Position numbers and translations under genes: made by a program. A stretch of 57,111 nt of DNA from Pseudomonas oryzihabitans (GTDB lineage: Bacteria; Pseudomonadota; Gammaproteobacteria; Pseudomonadales; Pseudomonadaceae): NCBI RefSeq assembly GCF_007665395.1, contig NZ_VDND01000011.1, forward strand, positions 1 to 57,111. Reading direction: 5' to 3'. The notes beneath the pieces are model-generated. The model saw only the letters and a program-made list of their open reading frames with translations. It did not search any database and was not told the origin of the DNA. Each line of letters starts with the position of its first letter. Within the stretch, counting starts at the first letter, position 1. Shown piece after piece: positions 31,698-39,412 of the stretch.

Positions 31698-32465
31698 TCA
31701 GTGCAGCGCCTGGCCGCCAGTGCCGAGGGCGTCCAGGGTGCGCTTGAGCGCGGTATAGGCCTGGCGCTGCTCCTCGTCCTCGGTGAGCAGGCCATCGAAC
31801 AGGGTGGCGACCAGGGCCGGATCCTGGGCGACGAAGCGGTCGATGAGGACGTCGTTGTCCTGGCGACCGGCGGTGATCAGCAGCACGGCCAACTGGGCGA
31901 CATAACGTGCCGCCAGCGGATAGGCCTTGAGGAAGACCTTGAAGGGCGCATCGGCCAGGCCGGGAGCGAACCCCTTGGCGAGGCCTTGCTGGGCGGCGGC
32001 GATGGCCTGGCGGACGGCGTCCTGCCAGTTGCTGGCGGTCACCGCGCCGGCCGGCAAGGCCCGGCGCATCTGGCCGAGCAGGCTGTTGAGGAAGATCCGG
32101 CGGTTGGCCTGGTAGTCATGGTCGGTGTCGAGCAGTTCGCTGCGGATCCGGTTGAGGACCCGGTCGTCTTCGGCATCGGCGCTCACCGCCTGCTTGAACG
32201 CCAGGGTCAGCTCGCGATCCAGCAGGCCGGGCTTGCGGCCTTCCAGCTCGGCTTGCAGCAGCGGGCCGCTGGAGTCGGCGAAGAAGAAGCGCTCGGCGTG
32301 GGGCGCCAGGCGCTCGCGCAGCCGTGGCCAGAGCTCCGCCGCGAACAGTTGTTCGGCCGTGCCGCCGGAGACGATGACGCGGTGCTGCGGCGCCTCGGCC
32401 AGGTAATCGAACAGGGCGGGGGTGTCGAGCGCGGTGCGGTCGACGATGAGATAGCGGTGCTTCAC
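31698..32465 (-). CDS. Hypothetical protein, unrecognised family
   Basis: 255 residues starting MKHRYLIVDRTALDTPALFDYLAEA, with an alpha/beta N-terminal part (IVDRTALD, HRVIVSGGTAEQLF, FFFADSSGPLLQ) that looks like a small nucleotide- or phosphate-binding fold, followed by a helical C-terminal half (GFAPGLADAPFKVFLKAYPLAARYVAQLAVLLI). I know no family. The start is a GTG with AGGAG five bases upstream. It is convergent with the sirtuin gene, 13 bases apart, with no terminator between them. Confidence 0.75.
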   Translation of the reverse strand: MKHRYLIVDRTALDTPALFDYLAEAPQHRVIVSGGTAEQLFAAELWPRLRERLAPHAERFFFADSSGPLLQAELEGRKPGLLDRELTLAFKQAVSADAEDDRVLNRIRSELLDTDHDYQANRRIFLNSLLGQMRRALPAGAVTASNWQDAVRQAIAAAQQGLAKGFAPGLADAPFKVFLKAYPLAARYVAQLAVLLITAGRQDNDVLIDRFVAQDPALVATLFDGLLTEDEEQRQAYTALKRTLDALGTGGQALH

Positions 32466-32618
32466 GGCAACTCCTGAATACGACGGCCGGCCCGGTCGAG
32501 GGACGGCGGATGGTCGTTAGTCTATAGGAAGGCGGGAACGCTTGGCCTGGCCTTTGGCCTAACCAGCAGGGTGCAGCCCGCGACACCCCCCTTCCTTTCG
32601 CGGCAGGAGGACATGAAG

Positions 32619-32861
32619 ATGCGCAAGACCCCGCTGATCCTCGCCCTGGGTGCCGCCCTGGCCCTGGTGGCCGGTCCGAGCCTGGCTGCCAACAGCAACG
32701 ACGCCGGGGTGACCGGCAATGGCATCGGCGCGCCCGGCAGCTCCAATACCAGCAACCGCGACAGCGCCGACGACACCTCCAACGCCACGCCGTCCACCCA
32801 GAAGAAAGCCAGCAAGACGCCCGCCACCAAGACGCAGCAAAAACGCGAACTCAACGATTGA
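32619..32861 (+). CDS. Small secreted Asn/Ser/Thr-rich protein
   Basis: 80 residues with a Sec signal peptide (MRKTPLILALGAALALVAG, cleavage after SLA) and a low-complexity mature part rich in Asn, Ser, Thr, Asp and Lys (NSNDAGVTGNGIGAPGSSNT and so on), ending in Lys-rich KTQQKRELND. No family is recognised. Two ATG codons stand at 32613 and 32619; I chose the second because AGGAGG at 32605-32610 is eight bases from it and only two from the first. A terminator follows ten bases after the stop. Probably a periplasmic or extracellular stress peptide. Confidence 0.7.
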   Translation: MRKTPLILALGAALALVAGPSLAANSNDAGVTGNGIGAPGSSNTSNRDSADDTSNATPSTQKKASKTPATKTQQKRELND

Positions 32862-32870
32862 AGGCCATGA

Positions 32871-32896
32871 AAAAGGCGCCTCTTGGGGCGCCTTTT
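32871..32896. terminator. Bidirectional terminator
   Basis: AAAAGGCGCC / GGCGCCTTTT (10 bp stem, loop TCTTGG) between the small secreted protein and the convergent DUF1652-like gene. Confidence 0.9.
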
Positions 32897-32917
32897 CATC
32901 ACTGCAGCTTATCGGGC

Positions 32918-33190
32918 TCAGGACGCGCGGGTATAGCGCACCTGCCAGTCGAGCCGCTCGTGGGTGGCCCGCTCGATACGGGCGCGGCTGTCGCAGATGA
33001 AAGCCTCGAGCAATGAATTGTCCAGCAGGTCGACCCGGGCGATGCGCCGTTGCAACAGCGCCGTACCGTTGGGCGCATAGACCTCGACGTTGAAGGTCGC
33101 CGGATCCTGGGCGGTCATGGCGCACAGCATCGGTTGAAAGGCGCCCTTGATAATGGTGTTCGCATCCGTGAACTTCAGCGGCTCGGCCAT
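32918..33190 (-). CDS. DUF1652-like small protein
   Basis: 90 residues. The pattern FTDANTIIKGAFQPMLCAMT, then FNVEVYAPNGTALL, RIARVDLLDNSLLEAFICDSRARIE fits the short Pseudomonas DUF1652 family (F-DA--I---F-P--C, V-VY-P--G, I---L--------I---R), but similarity is by eye only. The ATG at 33190 was preferred to an in-frame GTG at 33199 because AGGAG is seven bases before the ATG and overlaps the GTG. Function unknown. Confidence 0.65.
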   Translation of the reverse strand: MAEPLKFTDANTIIKGAFQPMLCAMTAQDPATFNVEVYAPNGTALLQRRIARVDLLDNSLLEAFICDSRARIERATHERLDWQVRYTRAS

Positions 33191-33314
33191 CGCACTCACT
33201 CCTGTCAGCTATACAGCTTTGACCGATTCTTGCGACACCCGTTCGACTTTCGCCAGCACCGGCCGGCAGATTTGTGATGCAAACGGTGGCCGCCAGGCCC
33301 CGCAAGACGATCGG

Positions 33315-34124
33315 TCAGTTGATGAGCGTGCCGAAGGCCTTGTCGGCCTCGATGACTTCGGGCAATTCGCCGAGCAGGAGCTCCAGGTCGATACCCTCCA
33401 GCAGGGGGTTGGCCAGCGCCGCCTTGGCCGCCTCGTTGATGCCGCCGTGGCGGCGCAGCACGAAGGACACCAGGCGGGCCTGGGCGACCAGGCGCGGCAG
33501 CGTGGGGTCCTCGGGCGCGTCCTGGGGGTGCAACTGGTAGGCGATGGCATGCTGGATGACCACCGGCAGCTGCCAGCGACGCGCCAGCTCGGCACCGACC
33601 TCGGGATAGCCGAAGCCGATGGGCTCGGACCCTGGCAGCGGGCCGCGCTGTTCGGCGTCGATGCGCGCGGCGATGTCGGGCGCGGCGGTCTTGATCAGCA
33701 ATTCGCCGATGCTGTGCAGCATGCCACAGGTGAAGGCCGTCTCCGGCTCGGTGCCGGCCTGGCGGGCGAGCACGCGACAGACGCTGGCCACGTCGAAGCT
33801 GTGTTGCCAGAAATCCCGGGGATCGAAGCTGGGATTATGGCGGAACGCAGCGGTCACCGCGGACGCCAGCACCAGCGTCCGCAGGGCGTCGAAGCCCAGG
33901 CGGATGGCGGCGCCTTCGATGCTGGTCGAAGGCCGGACGCCACGGAAGCGCACCGAGTTGGCCAGGCGCAGCACCTTGGCCGACAGCACCGGATCCAGGG
34001 CCAGGTTGCGGGCGACGTCTTCGATGCTGCTGTCGGGATCGTCGAACTGCTGGATGAGCTCCTGCGCTACCTTGGGAATGCTGGGAAGGGTATGCAGATG
34101 ATCGAACAGAGCATCGATTTCCAT
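33315..34124 (-). CDS. HDOD domain-containing protein
   Basis: A 269-residue single-domain HDOD protein (residues 8-205): LHTLPSIPKVAQELIQQFDD, then ALDPVLSAKVLRLANSV, HSFDVASVCRVLAR and GMLHSIGELLI. HDOD is an HD-like fold that has lost most metal ligands; members act in signalling, c-di-GMP and stress responses rather than hydrolysis. No GGDEF, EAL or receiver domain is attached. It is next to a group of c-di-GMP-type genes (GGDEF proteins at 35-38 kb), which suggests a signalling role. The 194-base gap to the divergent YkgJ gene holds both promoters. Confidence 0.85.
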   Translation of the reverse strand: MEIDALFDHLHTLPSIPKVAQELIQQFDDPDSSIEDVARNLALDPVLSAKVLRLANSVRFRGVRPSTSIEGAAIRLGFDALRTLVLASAVTAAFRHNPSFDPRDFWQHSFDVASVCRVLARQAGTEPETAFTCGMLHSIGELLIKTAAPDIAARIDAEQRGPLPGSEPIGFGYPEVGAELARRWQLPVVIQHAIAYQLHPQDAPEDPTLPRLVAQARLVSFVLRRHGGINEAAKAALANPLLEGIDLELLLGELPEVIEADKAFGTLIN

Positions 34125-34318
34125 GACGGCGCCTGGATTGTTCTATACCGGTGGAGAGGGCTCGCGTGCAGAGCAGGACCGAGCCGCGTGAACCGCCAGG
34201 CACGAGCCCGGCGTTGGTCGGAAAGCTTAGCTGGCGCGAGACTTGCTGTTGGAGAAAGATCTGACCGAAGGCGCCATTTTCCCGCCATTTGCCTGGTCGA
34301 CCACCCAAGGGTTTCCCC

Positions 34319-35068
34319 ATGACCACACGCTTCTCCTGTACCGGCTGCGGCAAGTGCTGTTCCGACCACCATGTGCCCCTGACGTTGATGGAAGCCCTCG
34401 ACTGGGTGCGCCGCAAGGGCGAGCTCATCGTCCTGGTGGAGGCCTTCCTCGATGCCGGGCCGGGGATTTCGCCCCAGCAGCGCCAGCATGCCGAGCGCCG
34501 CTCGCTGCCCGTGCGCTGCGGCGCCGCCCAGGCCTACCTGGCGATCACCTTCGCCGGCTACAACGTCGGACCCTGCATCCATTTGAACAGTGAGCAGCGG
34601 TGTTCCATCTACGAGCAGCGGCCGCTGGTCTGTCGGATCTACCCGTTCGAGATCAATCCGCACCTGCCGCTGCGGCCGGAGTCCAAGGATTGTCCGCCTC
34701 AGGCCTGGCAGGAGGGCCCGGCGCTCATCCATGGCGGCCAGATACAGGATGCCGGCCTCGCCGAGCTGATCGAAAGGTCCCGGCAGGCCGACCGTGACGA
34801 GATCGCCAGCAAGGCGGCCATCTGCGCCCTGCTGGGCATTCGTACCACCGCCCTCAAGGGCGACGGCTTCGCCACCTATCGACCGCAGCCCGAGGCGTTC
34901 CTGGCGGCGGCCGAGCAGGTCCTCGGCGGCGCGGCACCGACGCCGGATGTCGGCTGGGAGCTGCACCTCTCCCATGCGCAACTGGCCGAGCAATTGCGGG
35001 TCACCGGGGCGCTGATCAGCGCGGCCCTGGACGAAGCCTGTGCCTTCGTCGCCCTGACCGCAGCCTGA
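34319..35068 (+). CDS. YkgJ-family cysteine cluster protein
   Basis: 249 residues with the CxxCxxCC-type N-terminal cluster (FSCTGCGKCC) and the later C-x(n)-C-x-I-Y-x-x-R-P-x-x-C-R-x-Y-P motif (GPCIHLN, RCSIYEQRPLVCRIYPFE) of the CxxCxxCC/YkgJ family, thought to bind zinc or an iron-sulphur cluster. The C-terminal half, about residues 140-249, is helical and without known domain. I placed the start at MTTRFSCTGC; upstream in-frame ATG adds ten residues outside the family pattern. Function unknown. Confidence 0.85.
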   Translation: MTTRFSCTGCGKCCSDHHVPLTLMEALDWVRRKGELIVLVEAFLDAGPGISPQQRQHAERRSLPVRCGAAQAYLAITFAGYNVGPCIHLNSEQRCSIYEQRPLVCRIYPFEINPHLPLRPESKDCPPQAWQEGPALIHGGQIQDAGLAELIERSRQADRDEIASKAAICALLGIRTTALKGDGFATYRPQPEAFLAAAEQVLGGAAPTPDVGWELHLSHAQLAEQLRVTGALISAALDEACAFVALTAA

Positions 35069-35179
35069 TCCAGGCGTCCAGCGGCAGGGGACACCACGTA
35101 TTGGCTGACGACGGGGCACACGGGCGTCAGGTAATATGATGTCATTTTGACACTAAATAATTGGCGCCCGGGTCATTCG

Positions 35180-36199
35180 ATGGTCTACCAGACGCATATC
35201 CGCCAGATGCTGCACCTGCCTAATGTACTGGCGCAATGCACCGGCATCCTGGGCTGGTTGAGCAGTACGCTGGTCAATCCCTTCCTGGTCGATGGAGTAC
35301 CGCTGGCGGGCTGGCTGGCCTTCGGCGGCATGCTGGGTTCGTGCCTGGCGATGGCCACCGCCCGGCGTTTCGTGCTGTGGCGCCTGTTCGCCCTGGTGTT
35401 CGTGCTGTTCGAGGCCTTGGCCTTTCGTTACCAGATCCTCGGCATGGGCGGGGCCGGCCATGACTGGATGATACCCATGGCCATCGTCATCACCCTGGGC
35501 TCGACGATTCTCTTTTCCCATGTGCTCGACTACGGCATTGCCGCCGCCGCGGTCTGGCTGTTGCTGTTCTATGGCGCGATGGATGTCGTCAGGGAGGTGG
35601 CCCTGCCGCTGTTCGGGGTGATGCTCGGGTCGAGCCTGGCGCTGGGCCTGCTGCTCAACGCCACCTTCGTCCGTATCGTCGCCAGCACCCTGGAGCTCAA
35701 GGAGCGTTATCGCCTGCAGGCGGAAACCGATGCCCTGACGAGCATCAGCAATCGTCGTGCGCTCATGCTCGACCTGGAGCAGGTCTGTCGCGAGGCCTCG
35801 TCCTCCTGGTATTTCGCCATGCTCGATATCGACGACTTCAAGCGGATCAACGACAGATTCGGCCATGACGTGGGCGACGAGGTGCTTAAGGAGATGGCCA
35901 GCATCCTGAACCGGCATTTTCCCGGTGGACGCTTCGGTCGCCTGGGCGGCGAGGAATTCGGAGTATTGATCGAGACCGACGATGAGCGGCTACTGGCGCA
36001 GCGGCTGCAGGCATTGCTGGACGATATCCGCGGCAACACCCGCACCGGCACCTGCTTTTCCTTCAGCGCCGGCGTGGCGCGCCTCGTCCCGGGCTATCAA
36101 CCCTCGGATCTGCTCAAGCAGGCCGATGGCGAGCTCTACCAGGCCAAGCGTGCCGGCAAGGACCGGGTGCATTACCGCGGCGGGATGATCTGCGGCTAG
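35180..36199 (+). CDS. Diguanylate cyclase, membrane GGDEF protein
   Basis: 339 residues with six predicted helices in the N-terminal half and a GGDEF domain from about residue 175 (ETDALTSISNRRALMLDLEQ, DIDDFKRINDRFGHDVGDEVL). The active-site loop GGEEF lies at 256-260, so it should make c-di-GMP. The allosteric I-site RxxD expected five residues before GG is absent (GGRFGRLGGEEF), so product inhibition may be weak. I placed the start at MVYQTHIRQM; a TTG 33 bases upstream is in frame but lacks a ribosome site. Its stop codon overlaps that of the convergent cyclase in CTAG. Confidence 0.88.
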   Translation: MVYQTHIRQMLHLPNVLAQCTGILGWLSSTLVNPFLVDGVPLAGWLAFGGMLGSCLAMATARRFVLWRLFALVFVLFEALAFRYQILGMGGAGHDWMIPMAIVITLGSTILFSHVLDYGIAAAAVWLLLFYGAMDVVREVALPLFGVMLGSSLALGLLLNATFVRIVASTLELKERYRLQAETDALTSISNRRALMLDLEQVCREASSSWYFAMLDIDDFKRINDRFGHDVGDEVLKEMASILNRHFPGGRFGRLGGEEFGVLIETDDERLLAQRLQALLDDIRGNTRTGTCFSFSAGVARLVPGYQPSDLLKQADGELYQAKRAGKDRVHYRGGMICG

Positions 36200-37728
36200 G
36201 CGTCGGCCGCGTCCGGTGACGGATGGGTGCGGTTGCGCCCGAGATGCTTGGCCCGGTAGAGGGCGGCATCGGCACTGGCCAGGAGCTCGGCCGGCAGCGG
36301 TGGCTGGGGCTGTCCGGGCCACTGGACGGCGAAGCCGAGGCTGACGGTGATGCGGCCGAAGGGACTGGTGGCATGGGGCACCTCCAGCATCTGCAGGCGC
36401 TCCTGGACCGTATGGGCCACCCGCTGGGCGCCGGCCGCATCGCAGTTGGGCAGCAGCAGGGCCATTTCCTCGCCGCCGTAGCGCACCGCCAGGTCGCCCG
36501 GGCGGCGCGCGGCCGAGGCCACCACCCCGGCCACCGCCTGCAGGCAGCGATCGCCCGCCGGATGGCCATAGTGGTCGTTGTAGGCCTTGAAGTGATCGAT
36601 GTCGATCATCAGCAGGCTCAGCGGCTGGTGGTTGCGCTGGGCCCGCGCCAGCTCCACCGGCAGCAGGGTGTCGAACTGGCGGCGATTGCCCAGCCCGGTC
36701 AGGCTGTCCTTGAGCGTCAGCAGATGCAGGTCGTCGTGGGCCTGGCGCAAGGCCGCCTCGCTGCGCAGGCTGGCGCGGATTTCCCGCAGCAGGCTGAAGC
36801 CGAAGATCAACATCCCGACGATGATGATGCCCACCACGATCACCGAGCGCAGCATGTCCTGCCGCCAGCTGGCGAGGATGTCGCCCTTGGAGATGCCGGC
36901 CAGGGCCACCAGCGGATAGCCTTCCAGACGCTGGAAGGCATAGAGGCGCTCCTGCCCGTCGATCAGGGCACGCACCAGGGCCGTGCCGTTGGCCGCCTGG
37001 GTCACGTACTGGCGAAACAGCTCGCCGTCGGCGAGGGTGGTGCCGATGTGCTGTGGATCGTAGGGGCGGCGCACCATGAGGGTCCCGTCCTCCAGGGCCA
37101 GGCTGATGGCGCCGCGGGCGTCCAGGCGGAAGCGGGCGTAGTAGTCGATGAAGTACTGCAGCCGGATGGTGGCGAGCAGCACGCCGGCGAAGCGGCCTTC
37201 CCGGTCTTCCAGGCGCCGCGAGACGGGAATGATGAGTTCGTGGGTGCTGCGGCTCTCGATCACCGCGCCGACGTGCAACTGGTCTTCGCGATGCTGCCGA
37301 TGAAACTGGAAGTACTCGCGGTCGGCGTTGCTTGCCGGGGGCGGCGTGCTGCTCTTGTCGGTCATCCGCCAGCTGCCGTCGCGATCGTAGATGAACAGTC
37401 CGTGCAGTTGCGGCAGCAAGGCGGCCTGGCGCGCTAGCAGACGGTGGACCCGCGGGCGGTCCAGCTCGTCGAGCGGCTGGTCCTCCAGGCGGTCGCGGAT
37501 GCTGACCAGCAGCGAGTCCGCTTCCTTGATCGCATCGTCGGCATGCTGGGCCGCTGCCAGTGCGATGTTGCCGACGTCGCTGCGCGCGCTGGCGAAGGCG
37601 TTCTGGTAGTTGCGCCAGACCTGCCAGGACTCCAGCGCCAGGATCACCGCCACCGCGCCTATGAGCAAGAGCAGGGCCAGGCGCTGGGCAGCCCGGTTGC
37701 GCTGGGGGGTGACGGTGCCGTCGACCAT
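36196..37728 (-). CDS. Diguanylate cyclase with extracytoplasmic Cache/PDC sensor
   Basis: 510 residues: membrane helix near 15-35, a periplasmic dCache/PDC sensor at about 40-275 (including YDRDGSWRMTDKSS, NADREYFQFHRQH, IIPVSRRL), a second helix at about 285-310, and a GGDEF domain from 345. The loop reads GGEEM at 418-422, an unusual Met for Phe, and the I-site RPGD at 409-412 is intact. Activity is likely but not certain. The start at MVDGTVTP lacks a clear Shine-Dalgarno; an in-frame GTG 51 bases upstream is possible. Convergent with the other cyclase. Confidence 0.85.
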   Translation of the reverse strand: MVDGTVTPQRNRAAQRLALLLLIGAVAVILALESWQVWRNYQNAFASARSDVGNIALAAAQHADDAIKEADSLLVSIRDRLEDQPLDELDRPRVHRLLARQAALLPQLHGLFIYDRDGSWRMTDKSSTPPPASNADREYFQFHRQHREDQLHVGAVIESRSTHELIIPVSRRLEDREGRFAGVLLATIRLQYFIDYYARFRLDARGAISLALEDGTLMVRRPYDPQHIGTTLADGELFRQYVTQAANGTALVRALIDGQERLYAFQRLEGYPLVALAGISKGDILASWRQDMLRSVIVVGIIIVGMLIFGFSLLREIRASLRSEAALRQAHDDLHLLTLKDSLTGLGNRRQFDTLLPVELARAQRNHQPLSLLMIDIDHFKAYNDHYGHPAGDRCLQAVAGVVASAARRPGDLAVRYGGEEMALLLPNCDAAGAQRVAHTVQERLQMLEVPHATSPFGRITVSLGFAVQWPGQPQPPLPAELLASADAALYRAKHLGRNRTHPSPDAADA

Positions 37729-37930
37729 GGTGGGGCGGATTCCTCGGACTCGCTGGACGGGGGATCGCACGCCGGCCACGGGGACCTGGGTGCGAGAAAA
37801 GTCCGACGATTCTACAGTTTCGTCGGAATCTTGCGCGGCTGACGAATTCTCCCGCTGCGGCTGCGGTCTTTAGCGAAACAGCCGTCCCCCCGGGATGGCG
37901 CCCCAGCCAACGCCGACCGGGAGGTCACAG

Positions 37931-38191
37931 ATGTCGCAGATCGCCGAACAGATCGTCGAAGATGCCATGCAGCGCATCGAGCAGAACGAGCGGCAGCATG
38001 CCGCCGAGCCAGTGCGGAATTTTTCTCTGACCCTGACCGATCCGGCGGAAATCCGCGTCGGTGCGGAGATCTACTTTCTCTTCGAGCAGCGCCTCAAGGG
38101 TTTCTACCCCGATGCCCGCGTGGTGGTGCGTGGCCACGCGGCCGAGGGCTACAACATCACCGCCCAGGTCGAGCGGCGCCGCTCGGCCTGA
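37931..38191 (+). CDS. Small hypothetical protein
   Basis: 86 residues, MSQIAEQIVEDAMQRIEQNERQHAA followed by a compact alpha/beta part (RNFSLTLTDPAEIRVGAEIYFLFEQRL, then VVVRGHAAEGYNITAQVERR). No family is recognised. GGAGG lies eight bases before the chosen ATG, which has 12 in-frame codons upstream without support. It is soluble and probably cytoplasmic. It is convergent with the AbrB-family gene, 21 bases apart. Confidence 0.7.
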   Translation: MSQIAEQIVEDAMQRIEQNERQHAAEPVRNFSLTLTDPAEIRVGAEIYFLFEQRLKGFYPDARVVVRGHAAEGYNITAQVERRRSA

Positions 38192-38212
38192 CCGTCGCGC
38201 CCGCAGCGGCCA

Positions 38213-39283
38213 CTAGGTGCGGGCGAGTTTCACCAGTTGCCGGGCCAGCAAGGGCCCGGTCAGCACCACCCCGATCAGGCGCAACGCCTGCATGGCCAGT
38301 ACCAGGCCGACATCGGCGTGGGCATCCACCGCGATGATGGCCATGGAGTCCAGTCCACCCGGGCTGGTCGCCAGGTAGGCGGTGAGGAAGTCCACGTGCA
38401 TCAGCCGCGCCATCAACAGCGCCGACAGGGCGCAGAGGGCGATCAGCAGCAACGAGGCGAAGATCATCTTCGGCAGCGCGCGCCAGACATAGCGGACCGT
38501 GGCCCGGTCGAAGCGCAGGCCTACGTAGCAGCCCATGGCGCCGTAGGCCACGGCGAGCAGGACGTGGGGCAGGGTGATGTCCAGCCAGCCATTGAGTTGC
38601 AGCAGGGTGCCCAGGGCAATGGGGACGAGCAGGGCGCCAGCGGGAAACAGCCGCCCCCCCAGCCAGCTGCCGGCCAGGGCCACCGCCAGCGTCAGCAGCA
38701 GGTTGAGCGCGAAGTGCCCGTTCAGACTGATCTCCGTCGCCTGGTGCCCGGTACCGCTGCCTTCGGCGCCGAGCAGGCGCCCGACCAGGGCACTGATCAG
38801 CACCACGCAGACCACCCGCACGTATTGCATGGTGGCGACGATGCGCGGATCGGCGCCGTATTCCTCGGCCATGGCCACCATGGCGGCAGCCGCGCCGGGC
38901 GTGGTGCCCCAGGCGGCGGTGCTGCCGGGCAGGCCGCCGAAGCGGACCAGCAGGGCGCCGGTGAGCAGGCTGAGCAGGACGGTCAGGACGGTCGCCAGCA
39001 GCATCACCGGCCAATGCTCGGCCACGGTCAGCAGCACCGCCGCGGTCATGGCATGGGCGATCAGGCAGCCCACCACGCCCTGGCCGGACTGGAACAGGCG
39101 CTTCGGCAGGCGGATGCTGGCACCGCCGACGCCAAAGGCGATGGCCGTGAGCATGGGACCGAGAAAGAGCGCGGCGGGCACCTGCAGCCAACTCAGCACG
39201 CCGCCGACCAGGGCAGAGCAGAGGATCAGGGCGAGCCATTGCAGCAGCGGTGAATGGGGTGCAGGGGTAGCGGGGGCGGACAA
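38213..39283 (-). CDS. AbrB-family membrane protein (ammonia monooxygenase-like duplication)
   Basis: A 356-residue integral membrane protein made of two similar halves (about residues 15-165 and 190-350), each with the AbrB duplication pattern: PAALFLGPMLTAIAFGVGG and GGLPGSTAAWGTTPGAAAAMVAMA in the first, GALLVPIALGTLLQLNGW and TSPGGLDSMAIIAVDAHAD in the second. It has no relation to the DNA-binding AbrB of Bacillus; annotations as regulators or ammonia monooxygenases are historical. Role unknown, perhaps transport. The start is a TTG with GGAG six bases upstream, an unusual but supported choice, because the first ATG lies inside the second helix. Confidence 0.85.
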   Translation of the reverse strand: MSAPATPAPHSPLLQWLALILCSALVGGVLSWLQVPAALFLGPMLTAIAFGVGGASIRLPKRLFQSGQGVVGCLIAHAMTAAVLLTVAEHWPVMLLATVLTVLLSLLTGALLVRFGGLPGSTAAWGTTPGAAAAMVAMAEEYGADPRIVATMQYVRVVCVVLISALVGRLLGAEGSGTGHQATEISLNGHFALNLLLTLAVALAGSWLGGRLFPAGALLVPIALGTLLQLNGWLDITLPHVLLAVAYGAMGCYVGLRFDRATVRYVWRALPKMIFASLLLIALCALSALLMARLMHVDFLTAYLATSPGGLDSMAIIAVDAHADVGLVLAMQALRLIGVVLTGPLLARQLVKLART

Positions 39284-39412
39284 GAGGGTCTCCGAACGGC
39301 GAGGGACCGGCGAGGCGTACCGACCCCAGGACCGGCGCGGGCCGGCCCTGGGAGCGATTATACGACGTTCGTGGCTTTCGATGGCCTTTCGGTCAAGGAA
39401 AAAACCATCCTT

